From: OCS116 cluster bacterium AG-430-B22
GTDB taxonomy: Bacteria > Pseudomonadota > Alphaproteobacteria > MED-G09
NCBI GenBank assembly: GCA_003209955.1
Contig: QCOD01000003.1
Location: forward strand, 1 to 64,000
Length of the DNA: 64,000 nucleotides
Reading direction: 5' to 3'
A model generated the notes under the pieces. That model saw nothing but the letters and a program-made list of their open reading frames with translations. It did no database searches and had not been told where the DNA came from. Numbering within the stretch: the first letter of the stretch is position 1; every line of letters begins with the position of its first letter. Position numbers and translations under genes: made by a program. Below, piece after piece: positions 42,464 through 52,348 of this stretch.

Positions 42464-45400
42464 TTAAGTCGTATTAGGGCTGAATTGTTTTTTTATAGCC
42501 TGTGGAATTCTAATCAAAACTTCTTTTATATCTGCACCAATAACCATTAAACAAGGTACTAAGATTAAAGTCACAGGCGCACATAAAACAACTCCACATG
42601 TTAGAGATATAACTGCTGGCTTTAAGAAATTTGCTTGAACTGATGGCTCAAGCATAATGGGCATAAGCCCTACAAAAGTAGTTATTGATGTAATTACTAT
42701 TGGCCTAAACCTAACAACGCCCGCTTCGATTACCGCTTCAAGAAGATGTTTACCACTTTTTCTAACTCTATTAATATAATCAACAAGGACGAGGTTGTCG
42801 TTAATGACAACACCACATGCTGCTCCTATTCCCCAGTAAGAAATCATGGATAAGCCCTTTCCAAAAACTACATGACCAATTACTGCCCCACAAAAACCAA
42901 ATGGTAATGCAGATAAAATTATTAATGGTAAAAAATATGATTTAAATGCAATGGATAAAAGAGCAAACATTGTAAGAAATGCAACAAGTGACAAAAATCT
43001 TATTTCAGCAAAAAACTGATCTTCGCCCTCTGCTTCACCTGAAAAAGACCATGAGACATCATTATATTTTGCTTCCCAAAGAGGGAGAAAATTCTCTCTA
43101 AAATCTGTCAAAACTTGTGACCTTTGGCCAGGTAGAGCGTATGCACCTATGGTAGCACTTTTCTTACCATCTGTTCTCTCTATTTTCGTTATACCAGGAG
43201 ATTGTTGAACGCTGGCTACGGACATAAATGGGACTTCTCTTCCATCTGGAGTTCTTATTCTAAACTTAGTAAGGCTATCTACTGATCTTCTAAGCTTTTT
43301 TGGATAATGAACCATAACCTTAACATCATCACCCTCTCTTGGTAACCTCTGAACTTCTTCACCGTAATAAGCCTGTCTCAATTGACGCGAAATTTCTCCT
43401 AATGTTAATCCAATTTTTTCAGCATTTGGTTTTAAAGAAATTTGTAATTCAGTTGCAGCGCTGTTTAAACTTGTATTCACATCATAAATTGAATCATATG
43501 AGCGTAATTTACCCATAAATTCCTCAGAAGCAGAAATTAAACTTTCTGAATCCTGTGAGCTAATATTAAATTCTAAATCTGCGGCTGTACTGTCTCTTCC
43601 TATTTGAGTGCCTATAGCAAAATTCTCAGCATCAGGAATATCTCCAATATAATCTCTATATAAGTTAGCTATTTCTTTTGCAGAGGCATCTCTAACAGAT
43701 GGATCATGTAAATTAACATATGTTGTTATCTTGTTTTCATCTAACATTAATAAAATACCTTTTATGGCATTATCTTTTCCTCTATAAAACTCAATAACTT
43801 GATATCCAGCACTTTGAATCTTTCTTCCAACTTCCTCTGTTCGTGAAAAAGGTGATCCAGATGGTAAGTTAATTAGAATAGTTAACTCATCATCCTCAAC
43901 ATTTGGGAAAAAACTTTTAGATATCCAATTTGATGATGATACAGACACAACGATTATTAATATTGAAACAAAACAAGCCAATGCCGTATATCTTTTGCTT
44001 AATGCAGCAATCAGTACAGGCATATAATGAGATTTTCCGTACCTTACTATTCCATCTGCAAATCTTTTTTGTATTTTTGCAAATTTTGATGTTTCATTAT
44101 GAGGTTTTAAATTTGAGAGGTGAGAAGGCAATATAAAAAAAGCCTCAATAAGAGAAAAGGCAAGAGCAAATAACACAATATAAGATATATTTTTAACGAA
44201 TTGGACTTGCCAGCCATCAAGCAATAACCAAGGAACAAATGCTATCATAGTAGTTATGACAGCAAAAAATACTGGCTTTGATACCAAATATGCCCCTGTA
44301 ATTGCGGCATCTGTTCCGGTTCTCCCTCTCTCATATTCGAGATGGATATTCTCACCAACAATAACAGCATCATCAACAATAATTCCTATTACCAATAGAA
44401 AAGCAAATAGGGAAATAACATTCAATGAGATATCCATTCCCGGAAGGAATATCAAAGAGCCTGTAAATGCTGTCCCGATACCAATCGAACACCAGATTGC
44501 AACTGCAGGACGAAGAAAAAGCATCAATATGAAAAACACTAAAATTAGGCCTCCATATGCTGCTCTTATTATTAGATTCATTCTTCCTTTATAAAGTTCA
44601 GATTGATCAGTCCATAAATTTAGTGAAATACCTTCAGGTAAGGTGCCTTGTTTACTATCAATCCATTCATTCACCGATTTTGAGGTCTTTACAACATTCA
44701 TATTGCTTGAAGACATAACCATTAAGCCTGTTACAGCTGAAGATTTACCTGTATCAACATTTATTAAAATATCAGCGGTATCTTTATCTTCAAATCCATC
44801 AACAACAGTAGCAACATCAGAAACTTTTATTTTTCCTCCATCGGGTGTTTGTAAAATTACAATCTCATTAAAATCTTCAAGTGAATCGCCAAGATTACGT
44901 GTGGCAAGTTGGAGGGTTCCGGTTTGAGCCTTTATATTCCCAGATGATAAATTTATTGAGTTTTTCCTGATTGCATTAGCAATATTATCAAAATTAAGGC
45001 CGTACCTTCTCATTGCAGTTTCAGATAATTCTATTGATATTTCCTCTTTTCTTACGCCCATTAAATTTACGACATCAACATGTGGTTGAAGAGCTAATTC
45101 ATCTCTTAACAAACGTGCGGTTTTTGTAAGCTTCTTTTCCGATACATCACCAGAAAGCGCTATAGCCATTATGGGAAACTCAAATGATGCATCATCTACA
45201 ACAGGAGGCTCAACATCTGAAGGTATAGAGACAACAGCATCCACCTCTCGCTTAACCTCTTGAATTAAATTATTAATATCTGTCCCGGCAAAAGCTTGAA
45301 CATAGATTGCTCCAAAACTTTCTTGAGCAAAGCCTCTTAGCTTTTCTATTCCTTCAATATCTCTAAGAGATTCTTCAACTCTAACCAAAATTTGATCCTC

Positions 45401-45580
45401 AACTTCCTTGGGTGAGGCCCCAGGCCAGACATAATGAACAGAAACTATAGGGGCAGAAATTTTAGGAAAAACTTCTTGTTCGATTCGAGAAAAAGTTGCT
45501 ATTCCAACAATTATAATCCCTGCCATTAAAAGGTTTGCTGCCTTGGGGTTTCTTGCCCACCATGAGATCATTTTATACAC
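42464..45580 (-). CDS. RND efflux transporter, inner-membrane pump (HAE1-like)
   Basis: 1038 residues with 12 transmembrane helices and two large periplasmic loops. SWWARNPKAANLLMAG is a typical start; TM4 carries VIGIIVDDAVIVGEN with the proton-relay Asp pair; the second half repeats the layout (GIGAACGVVINDNLVLVDY). It would pump drugs, lipids or other amphiphiles with proton-motive force. A GTG start directly follows the adaptor stop codon. Third gene of the channel-adaptor-pump operon. It belongs to the divergent HAE1 group also seen in marine bacteria, not to AcrB proper. Confidence 0.95.
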   Translation of the reverse strand: MYKMISWWARNPKAANLLMAGIIIVGIATFSRIEQEVFPKISAPIVSVHYVWPGASPKEVEDQILVRVEESLRDIEGIEKLRGFAQESFGAIYVQAFAGTDINNLIQEVKREVDAVVSIPSDVEPPVVDDASFEFPIMAIALSGDVSEKKLTKTARLLRDELALQPHVDVVNLMGVRKEEISIELSETAMRRYGLNFDNIANAIRKNSINLSSGNIKAQTGTLQLATRNLGDSLEDFNEIVILQTPDGGKIKVSDVATVVDGFEDKDTADILINVDTGKSSAVTGLMVMSSSNMNVVKTSKSVNEWIDSKQGTLPEGISLNLWTDQSELYKGRMNLIIRAAYGGLILVFFILMLFLRPAVAIWCSIGIGTAFTGSLIFLPGMDISLNVISLFAFLLVIGIIVDDAVIVGENIHLEYERGRTGTDAAITGAYLVSKPVFFAVITTMIAFVPWLLLDGWQVQFVKNISYIVLFALAFSLIEAFFILPSHLSNLKPHNETSKFAKIQKRFADGIVRYGKSHYMPVLIAALSKRYTALACFVSILIIVVSVSSSNWISKSFFPNVEDDELTILINLPSGSPFSRTEEVGRKIQSAGYQVIEFYRGKDNAIKGILLMLDENKITTYVNLHDPSVRDASAKEIANLYRDYIGDIPDAENFAIGTQIGRDSTAADLEFNISSQDSESLISASEEFMGKLRSYDSIYDVNTSLNSAATELQISLKPNAEKIGLTLGEISRQLRQAYYGEEVQRLPREGDDVKVMVHYPKKLRRSVDSLTKFRIRTPDGREVPFMSVASVQQSPGITKIERTDGKKSATIGAYALPGQRSQVLTDFRENFLPLWEAKYNDVSWSFSGEAEGEDQFFAEIRFLSLVAFLTMFALLSIAFKSYFLPLIILSALPFGFCGAVIGHVVFGKGLSMISYWGIGAACGVVINDNLVLVDYINRVRKSGKHLLEAVIEAGVVRFRPIVITSITTFVGLMPIMLEPSVQANFLKPAVISLTCGVVLCAPVTLILVPCLMVIGADIKEVLIRIPQAIKKQFSPNTT

Positions 45581-46759
45581 TTATAAAGCCTCTTTATTTT
45601 CTAATTTCATAGGAGTTAATTCCATTCCTTCATACCCAGTATTTAATGTTGAAACAACTATCATATCATTTTCATCAATATCGCCAAAAATTATAACATC
45701 TTCATTTTCAGTCCCAACAACTTCAATTTTCTTAATTCTTAATTTGTTATCATTATCAATCAAATAAATTTCATTTCCATTCTTAATTGCAGCATTAGGA
45801 ATAATAAAACCTCCAGATATAAAATTCCCTTCAATTTCTGCATCGACATATGTTCCAATAGCTAAAGGAGGGCTTTCATCATAAGGATTGATTACTTCTG
45901 CATAAGCATATACAAGCCTTGTTTGGCTATCAATTGAACCTGAAGTTCTTGTAATTCTACCATTCCATTCAATATATTCTCTGGATATAAAAGATCTAAA
46001 AATAACCTTAGGGCCATCAAAATAACCTTTTGACTCATATCCAAGAGGTAAACCTAAATAAGATAATTCAGTATCGGTCAATGGAAGGGGTATCAAAACT
46101 TTTTCTGTTGAAAAGGCTGACCCCAAGATTGATCCTGCATTAACATATTGACCAATCCCAGCATTCTTTTTTTTGATTAACCCATCAAAAGGTAGGCTAA
46201 TTATTGTTCTTTCAAGGTTTAATTTTGCTTTTTCTAAATCAGCTTCAGCAGCATTTAAAAGGGCTCTTGCTTCCTCAAGTTGAGGTATCCGTAGAGTAAG
46301 AGGACTGGCCTCTCCTTCCCCAAGCTCTTCCCAATCTTTTCTGGCTAACTCACTCTCAGCAATTTCTCTTTCTAACAATTTCTTTGCCTGCGCAACTCTT
46401 GACTCTGCTGAAATAGTTGCAAGTTTATAATCTCGATCATCTATCCAGATTAATGGCTGGCCTTTTTTTATGTTTCCACCGTCAATAAATTCATCGGCAA
46501 CCTGGATTATTCTTCCGCTAACTTGAGGTATAACATTTATTTCAGTAACAGACCTTACTTCACCGTTTGTTGTTACCCTAAGGGTTACATCTTTTTTTTG
46601 AGGATTATCATAAAAAACAGCTGTGGGTTTTGGTATTTCAACACCTTTATTTGGTTTTGGGTCAGTTGAAGAAATTACAAAAGATATAAATAAACCAAAT
46701 ATTAGAATTATAACTGGTAAAAATCTTGAAGAAAAAATTACTCTTAACATAGCTCGCAT
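45581..46759 (-). CDS. RND efflux periplasmic adaptor (membrane fusion protein)
   Basis: 392 residues: N-terminal transmembrane anchor (about residues 9-27), half-motif of the lipoyl/barrel-sandwich domain (GEVRSVTEINVIPQVSGRI), an alpha-helical hairpin with heptads (AAEADLEKAKLNLERT), and FDGLIKKKNAGIGQYVNAGS completing the sandwich. It links the pump to the outer-membrane channel. ATG at 46759 follows AGGAG of the channel gene end by ten bases; the TTG at 46777 is rejected. Stop codon abuts the pump start. Confidence 0.92.
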   Translation of the reverse strand: MRAMLRVIFSSRFLPVIILIFGLFISFVISSTDPKPNKGVEIPKPTAVFYDNPQKKDVTLRVTTNGEVRSVTEINVIPQVSGRIIQVADEFIDGGNIKKGQPLIWIDDRDYKLATISAESRVAQAKKLLEREIAESELARKDWEELGEGEASPLTLRIPQLEEARALLNAAEADLEKAKLNLERTIISLPFDGLIKKKNAGIGQYVNAGSILGSAFSTEKVLIPLPLTDTELSYLGLPLGYESKGYFDGPKVIFRSFISREYIEWNGRITRTSGSIDSQTRLVYAYAEVINPYDESPPLAIGTYVDAEIEGNFISGGFIIPNAAIKNGNEIYLIDNDNKLRIKKIEVVGTENEDVIIFGDIDENDMIVVSTLNTGYEGMELTPMKLENKEAL

Positions 46760-46763
46760 AGCT

Positions 46764-48155
46764 TTATATCTCCTCAAATAATGGCGAAGATATGGCTAAG
46801 TGTAATTTTATTCTGTTAGTAATTCTTAAAAGACTTGAATTTATCAATAAGCTCTCTGCACTTAATCTTCTGGACTGCGCATCTAGAAGTTCAAAAATAG
46901 TTGAAACACCTCTGTTATACTGATCAATTGTTAACTCTTCTGCAGCTTTTGCTTCTTTGAAAGCATTTAACAATGACTCTTCTCTATCTTGAAGAATATT
47001 TTCAGCGAATAATGCATCCTCAATTTCTCTTGCAGCATTAAGTAAGGTTTTTGAGTACTGGTTAAGAATTATCTTCATCTGAGACTCAGTAATTTTACTC
47101 TGAGCAATTCTAGTACCGCCCTGAAAAATTGATTGCGTTAAACTGGCTATTATATTTCCTGCAAGTCTATCAGGATCAAATGCATCTGACCAATCCCTCT
47201 CTGAGGTTGACCATTGTGCAGTTATGTTTAAGCTTGGAAGAAAAGCAAGTCTTGCTGAGGTAACCTCTAAACCAGCCTGTTCCAACTGGATTTCTGAACT
47301 AATAATATCTGGTCTATTTTTGAGAACATCCTCTGGAGAACCTAAAATAGGTTTAGGTGGTAAACCTGGTAAAATATCTGCTGATATAGTTGAACTCGGA
47401 TATCTCCCTATAATAATTTCAAGGTTTCTTGATGCCTCCGAAAGAGCTTTTTTCCTATTTAAAAGTTCAGCTTTTCTTGACTCAACCTCCGATCTTGCTA
47501 AACGGAGATCTCTACTTTGAGCTATCCCTTTTTGGTACCTACTTTCAACTCTTTTAAGTGTACTAAGTCTTGTTTGAAGGTTTCTCTCAGCTAAGTCAGT
47601 TTGAAGCTTAGACTCACAAAACAAATACCAAGCTTGCGCTGTTAACCCTACAATAGATAATTTCGCTGCCTCATAATCATTGTAAACTGATTTAGCATTG
47701 AGATATGAAGCTCTGGATCTAGTCGATAATCTACCCCATATATCAATTTCCCAATTGAGTTGGGCTGTAAGGCTGTCACGATAATTATAAATTCTTTCAA
47801 CTTCACCATTAGGATTTTGGATAGTTGTTGATATTTGGCTTTTTGCTGCACCTATATTAATAGCTGGCAATAATGGTGCAAGTGAAGCTCCTGCTCTAGC
47901 TCTAGCAATTTTTATATTTTCGTATGCAATGCCTAAGTCCTTATTATTCTCAAGAGCTTCTTTTATTAGACCATATAGAGTTTCGTCTTTAAATTCACTT
48001 ACCCAACCATTAGAATTCTCATTACCTTCATAGATTGAGGACCAGTTTGAGGGAATATCAGGTAACTTTTTTAGATATTTTTTTTGATTAGATGAGCAAC
48101 CACTTATAAAAATGGTAATCGCAATTACTAAAGTACAAATCCTGATATTTATCAT
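46764..48155 (-). CDS. Outer-membrane efflux channel lipoprotein (NodT/OprM-like)
   Basis: 463 residues. Lipoprotein signal peptide with lipobox IFISGC, acylated Cys20 or so, then two TolC-type repeats: NKDLGIAYENIKIARAR, LTAQLNWEIDIWGRLSTRS, LPGLPPKPILGSPEDVLKNR and a second helix-strand set (SLTQSIFQGG). It forms the trimeric tunnel of the RND pump. First gene of the operon; the adaptor gene starts five bases beyond its stop. The preceding hydrolase gene ends 67 bases upstream, leaving room for a promoter. Confidence 0.94.
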   Translation of the reverse strand: MINIRICTLVIAITIFISGCSSNQKKYLKKLPDIPSNWSSIYEGNENSNGWVSEFKDETLYGLIKEALENNKDLGIAYENIKIARARAGASLAPLLPAINIGAAKSQISTTIQNPNGEVERIYNYRDSLTAQLNWEIDIWGRLSTRSRASYLNAKSVYNDYEAAKLSIVGLTAQAWYLFCESKLQTDLAERNLQTRLSTLKRVESRYQKGIAQSRDLRLARSEVESRKAELLNRKKALSEASRNLEIIIGRYPSSTISADILPGLPPKPILGSPEDVLKNRPDIISSEIQLEQAGLEVTSARLAFLPSLNITAQWSTSERDWSDAFDPDRLAGNIIASLTQSIFQGGTRIAQSKITESQMKIILNQYSKTLLNAAREIEDALFAENILQDREESLLNAFKEAKAAEELTIDQYNRGVSTIFELLDAQSRRLSAESLLINSSLLRITNRIKLHLAISSPLFEEI

Positions 48156-48222
48156 TTATAAAAAGCTCAAAAAAGAATCATAACTATTCTATCACACCTT
48201 TTACTTCTCACACTGCATCTTC

Positions 48223-49365
48223 TCAAGGATTATTCTTGATAAAATCATCTATTATTTTTGCCAGTTCTGGTCCTACTTCTTCTTGAACAAAATGACTAGC
48301 TCCCTTTAGAGTAATAACAGTTGGATTTGGAATTCGTTCTAAAAAATCATCTTTCATTCCTATTGTAATTCTTTCATTTTCGCCAAATGCAACCAAAAAT
48401 GGTTTTTCCCAATTTTCATATACATCAACCCAATATTTTTCATTTTCTGAAAGCTGTGTTGGGATTAAATATGGCCATACATGTGGACCAGCTTTATATT
48501 CACCGCTTGGGTAGGGAGCTTCATAAGCTTTTGCCTCACCTTCTGATAAACTTAACCCACCAAAACTTTCTATAATACCAACGATATCCATATCTTCGCT
48601 GTAATAAGAATGAGCAATCCATTTTGAAAACATAATAGCCCCTGAGAGAGGAGAAGGGTTATCACTTTTTAATGCCTTATCTCTTGCAAGTTTTAATTCT
48701 TCAAATGTAATAGGTCCATGAAACCAAACAACAAGTTTAATAATATTTTCAAATAACCAACCTGAAAAACCTTCTCGAGCTACCATTCCTGTATTCGATA
48801 CAACAACTCTTGCAAAGCGATCAGGTAATTCAGCAACTACTCTTAATCCAACTAACCCTCCCCAATCTTGACCAAAATGTGTTGCTTCCCTTAAATCTAA
48901 CTGAATTACAAGTTCTTTCATCAAATCTATATGATGCTTGTAACTATAATCATATTTAGAAATAAATTTATCTGATTTTCCAAATCCAACCATATCTGGA
49001 ACAATAACTCGGTATCCTGCATCCGTTAAAACAGGTATCATTTTACGAAATAAATAACTCCATGCTGGTTCACCGTGAAACAATATTATTGGGTCAGCGT
49101 CTTTAGGGCCTTCGTCTAGATAATGAATTCTTAATCCTTCAATAATCATGTAATTTGGTTTGAATGGATAATCCTCGAGTTTCTCAAAACGCTCATCTGG
49201 TGTACGTAAAACCCCAGGAAGTATATCAGAATCATTATTATCACTTACAATTTGAGTTTTACTATTAGTCGTAAAAATTATTAAGATTATAAAAAAGTAA
49301 ATAAGATTTTTAACCATTTTACCCCAAATTTTTTGATTTGGGGTTATTAAATTTATTGATTTCAT
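48223..49365 (-). CDS. Haloalkane dehalogenase-like alpha/beta hydrolase, exported
   Basis: 380 residues. After a hydrophobic export segment (residues 19-32) the alpha/beta-hydrolase domain shows HGEPAWSYLFRKM (oxyanion region), nucleophile Asp167 with halide-binding Trp168 in HFGQDWGGLVGL, and catalytic His358 in GASHFVQEE. These are marks of the DhlA-like subfamily I haloalkane dehalogenases, which hydrolyse carbon-halogen bonds. The acid position reads AFGENERIT, with Glu instead of Asp. The periplasmic location is unusual. ATG at 49365 is given; ATG at 49317 (MVKNLIYFF) is an equally possible start. Substrate unknown. Confidence 0.9.
   Translation of the reverse strand: MKSINLITPNQKIWGKMVKNLIYFFIILIIFTTNSKTQIVSDNNDSDILPGVLRTPDERFEKLEDYPFKPNYMIIEGLRIHYLDEGPKDADPIILFHGEPAWSYLFRKMIPVLTDAGYRVIVPDMVGFGKSDKFISKYDYSYKHHIDLMKELVIQLDLREATHFGQDWGGLVGLRVVAELPDRFARVVVSNTGMVAREGFSGWLFENIIKLVVWFHGPITFEELKLARDKALKSDNPSPLSGAIMFSKWIAHSYYSEDMDIVGIIESFGGLSLSEGEAKAYEAPYPSGEYKAGPHVWPYLIPTQLSENEKYWVDVYENWEKPFLVAFGENERITIGMKDDFLERIPNPTVITLKGASHFVQEEVGPELAKIIDDFIKNNP
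49321..49344 (-). promoter_or_regulatory. Hairpin over the alternative hydrolase start
   Basis: Perfect 9-base stem (ACCCCAAAT/ATTTGGGGT) with a 6-base loop. On the minus strand the right arm GGGG sits five bases before the ATG at 49317, so the hairpin could mask that ribosome binding site; if translation starts at 49365 the hairpin is simply inside the coding sequence. Confidence 0.3.
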
Positions 49366-49420
49366 TTTATTATTTTTCTCTTCAAAAATTTAAAAAAATT
49401 AACTTCATATTATTCAATTT

Positions 49421-49449
49421 TTTTCTATTAATGCAAAAGTTATTATAAT
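49421..49449 (+). promoter_or_regulatory. Candidate promoter for GMP reductase gene
   Basis: Perfect TATAAT at 49444-49449 with a weak TTTTCT 17 bases upstream, in the 125-base gap between the divergent hydrolase and GMP reductase genes. Transcription would start about 35 bases before the TTG. Confidence 0.4.
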
Positions 49450-49490
49450 AAACTGAACTGATGTAAATCTTAAGAAATAGGATATCAAAA

Positions 49491-50483
49491 TTGCTTTTAA
49501 ATGAAGAAATTAAACTAGATTATTCTGATGTTTTAATTAGACCAAAAAGATCAACAATGAGCTCTAGGGGTGAGGTTTATCTTGGAAGAACTCATAAGTT
49601 TTTATGGAGCAAAAAAGAATGGACAGGTATTCCAATTATGTCTGCAAATATGGATACAGTGGGAACGCCAGCAATGCATAAAATTTTGGCTAAGCATGGG
49701 ATGATAACTTGTCCAGCTAAACATCACCTAAAAAAAAATATAAATAAATTTATGAGCGGTAAGAAAAATATATGTTGGTTTGGTGGAATAGACGATATTT
49801 CAAGATTATCAAAAATTTCATCTGGTTTTATAGGTTTGGATGTAGCAAATGGCTATACAATACGTTTTGTAGATGCTGTTAAGAAATTACGAAATAAATG
49901 TCCAAAAGCTACAATTGTAGCAGGAAATGTTGTTACGGCTGATATGACACAAGAACTTATTCTTGCTGGGGCTGATATTGTTAAAGTTGGTATAGGACCT
50001 GGATCAGTTTGTACTACAAGAATTAAAACGGGTATTGGTTACCCTCAATTGAGCGCTGTGATAGAATGTGCAGATGCGGCTCACGGGTTAAATGCGCATA
50101 TAATTGCAGATGGTGGTTGCGTTAGTTCTGGAGATATTGTTAAAGCTTTTGCTGGAGGAGCAGATTTTGTGATGATAGGCGGAATGCTTGCAGGTCATGA
50201 TGAATGTGAGGGTGAATTGGTAAATGGTGAAATGAAGTTTTATGGTATGGCTTCTAAATCAGCTATGAACAAACATAACAATAATAATCATTACCGAGGA
50301 GCTGAGGGGAAAACAGTTTCTGTACCTTACAAAGGTAAAGTTGATGATACTATAAAAGATATTTTAAGCGGTATTCGTTCAGCATGTACTTATGTTGGCG
50401 CTAATAGATTAAAAACCCTATCAAAATGCACTACATTTGTTCGTGTAAACAACACACATAATACAATTTACGGAAATGAATAA
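49491..50483 (+). CDS. guaC: GMP reductase
   Basis: 330 residues of the IMP dehydrogenase/GMP reductase barrel. It converts GMP to IMP and ammonia with NADPH, recycling purines. [30 protein letters not shown] and the catalytic loop [17 protein letters not shown] (Cys174) match GMP reductase better than IMP dehydrogenase, and there is no CBS domain insertion. YMASKS-type flap is present as [15 protein letters not shown] start with AGGA eight bases upstream; no better ATG lies nearby. Confidence 0.94.
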   Translation: MLLNEEIKLDYSDVLIRPKRSTMSSRGEVYLGRTHKFLWSKKEWTGIPIMSANMDTVGTPAMHKILAKHGMITCPAKHHLKKNINKFMSGKKNICWFGGIDDISRLSKISSGFIGLDVANGYTIRFVDAVKKLRNKCPKATIVAGNVVTADMTQELILAGADIVKVGIGPGSVCTTRIKTGIGYPQLSAVIECADAAHGLNAHIIADGGCVSSGDIVKAFAGGADFVMIGGMLAGHDECEGELVNGEMKFYGMASKSAMNKHNNNNHYRGAEGKTVSVPYKGKVDDTIKDILSGIRSACTYVGANRLKTLSKCTTFVRVNNTHNTIYGNE

Positions 50484-50538
50484 ATAAAAAAACTTTGAAC
50501 TATTTTTGTTAAATCAAAAGAATGAAGGATTGAATCTA

Positions 50539-51060
50539 ATGATTAAAAATTCAAAAGAAATTGGACCTAATCACTACAGAGAAAAATTTGGAAGATATTT
50601 TGAAGATTTTAATGTTGGTGATGTTTATGATCACAGACCTGGTAAAACAATTACCGAATATGATAACCATCTTTTTACACTTATGACATTAAATACTCAC
50701 CCTATTCATTTTGATGCTGAATATGGAAAAGCAACAGAATTTGGGGAAAATCTTGTTGTTTCACCATACACATTATCTCTTCTAATCGGAATGAGTGTTT
50801 CAGATTGTAGTCAAAAAGCTATTGCAAATCTTGGAATGGATGAAGTTAAATTTACAGCTCCAGTATTTCATGGTGATACAATTTATGGATCTTCAGAAGT
50901 TCTTGATAAAAGAGAGAGCAAGACAAGAGAGGGTCAAGGAATTGTTACAATTAAAACTACAGGAACCAATCAAAATAATGTTGTTGTTTGTACATTTAGA
51001 AGACAGATTTTAATTCCTTTTGAAGGGCACGCAGTAGAAGATAAGATTGAACATTATTAG
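50539..51060 (+). CDS. MaoC-like dehydratase
   Basis: 173 residues, single hot-dog domain of the MaoC/mesaconyl-CoA-hydratase kind: GRYFEDFNVGDVYDHRPGKTI, DNHLFTLMTLNTHPIHFDAEY (Asp-His active-site pair), VVSPYTLSLLIGM and GDTIYGSSEVLDKRES. It hydrates or dehydrates an enoyl-CoA. ATG at 50539 has AGGA nine bases upstream; the TTG at 50506 is rejected. One base separates its stop from the next start, so they are coupled. It is a different subtype from the MaoC at 37329-37784. Confidence 0.92.
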   Translation: MIKNSKEIGPNHYREKFGRYFEDFNVGDVYDHRPGKTITEYDNHLFTLMTLNTHPIHFDAEYGKATEFGENLVVSPYTLSLLIGMSVSDCSQKAIANLGMDEVKFTAPVFHGDTIYGSSEVLDKRESKTREGQGIVTIKTTGTNQNNVVVCTFRRQILIPFEGHAVEDKIEHY

Positions 51061-51061
51061 T

Positions 51062-52348
51062 ATGTTATATAAAAAATTATTTATACTTTCTCTAATTTTT
51101 CTTTCTTTAGTTGGTAAATCTAGTGCAGATGAAATTTTGGATTTATATAAACATTTGCATTCTAATCCTGAATTATCTTGGCAAGAATTCAAAACGTCTA
51201 ATTTACTAGCAGATAAGATGGAGGGTCTTGGATTTACGGTTACTCGAAACTTCGCAAAAACAGGGGTCGTTTCAATATATAAAAACGGAAAAGGACCTGT
51301 CTTAATGATTAGGGCCGATATGGATGCACTACCAGTTGAAGAAAAAACTGGTTTGGAATACTCCTCAAAAATCAAAATGCTTAATGATGATAAAATAGAA
51401 GTTTCAGTTATGCATGCATGTGGTCATGATGTTCATATGGCTGTAGCAGTAGGGACAGCAAAAGAATTAATTAACTCAAAGAATAAGTGGTCAGGAACAT
51501 TAATGGTTATTTTTCAACCTGCAGAAGAAGTTGGACAAGGTTCATTAAGAATGCTTGAAGAGGGCTTATTTAAAAAATTTCCAAGACCGGATTTCAATCT
51601 AGCCCTACATGTTGGTTCTTTTCCTGCAGGAAAAGTTACATATACTAAAGGATATGCAATGGCTAATGTTGATATGGCTGATATAACAATATATGGCGTT
51701 GGAGGTCATGGTGCATATCCTCACAGAGCAAAAGATCCTATTGTACTTGCTTCCAAAATTATTCTTTCACTTCAAACAATAGTTAGTAGAGAGATAGATC
51801 CTTTAAGCCCAGCTGTTGTTACTGTTGGTTCAATTCATGGTGGATCAAAACATAATATTATTCCAGACGAAGTTAAATTACAGTTGACTATGCGCTCTTA
51901 TACAGATGAGGTAAGAGAAGAAATTATTTCTAAAATAAAAAGAATAATTGAAGGTGAGGCAATTTCACTAGGAATACCTGAAAATAAAATGCCTACACTT
52001 AAATTGAGAGATCAATATACTCCAGCACTTTATAACACTCCAGACTTTGTTGACGAGGTTGTTGGTTATATTGAGAAATCTATTGGAAAAGAAAATATTT
52101 TTGAATCTAGTGCCGTCATGGGTGGTGAGGATTTTGGAAGATATGGAAGAGTTGAACCAAAAATACCAACTTTCCTATTTTGGCTTGGGGCAAGTGAGCT
52201 TGAAGTTTGGGAAAAATCAGTTAGAGGTGAGATTGATTTACCTGGAATTCACTCACCATTTTTTGCGCCCGACCCAATACCAACCCTTTCAACCGGAATA
52301 AAGGTAATGACAGCTGCAGCAATAGGAGTATTCAATGACAACAAATAA
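51062..52348 (+). CDS. M20 family amidohydrolase, exported
   Basis: 428 residues. Signal peptide (residues 1-22, ending SSA), then the M20D metalloamidase set: LHSNPELSWQEF, MIRADMDALPVEEKTGL, HACGHDVHMAV (metal ligands), QPAEEVGQGSLRM, HGGSKHNIIPDEV and MGGEDFGRY. It hydrolyses N-acyl amino acids or similar amides, here probably in the periplasm. The ATG one base after the MaoC stop is chosen; a TTG at 51047 is also open. Overlaps the next gene by 14 bases. Confidence 0.92.
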   Translation: MLYKKLFILSLIFLSLVGKSSADEILDLYKHLHSNPELSWQEFKTSNLLADKMEGLGFTVTRNFAKTGVVSIYKNGKGPVLMIRADMDALPVEEKTGLEYSSKIKMLNDDKIEVSVMHACGHDVHMAVAVGTAKELINSKNKWSGTLMVIFQPAEEVGQGSLRMLEEGLFKKFPRPDFNLALHVGSFPAGKVTYTKGYAMANVDMADITIYGVGGHGAYPHRAKDPIVLASKIILSLQTIVSREIDPLSPAVVTVGSIHGGSKHNIIPDEVKLQLTMRSYTDEVREEIISKIKRIIEGEAISLGIPENKMPTLKLRDQYTPALYNTPDFVDEVVGYIEKSIGKENIFESSAVMGGEDFGRYGRVEPKIPTFLFWLGASELEVWEKSVRGEIDLPGIHSPFFAPDPIPTLSTGIKVMTAAAIGVFNDNK

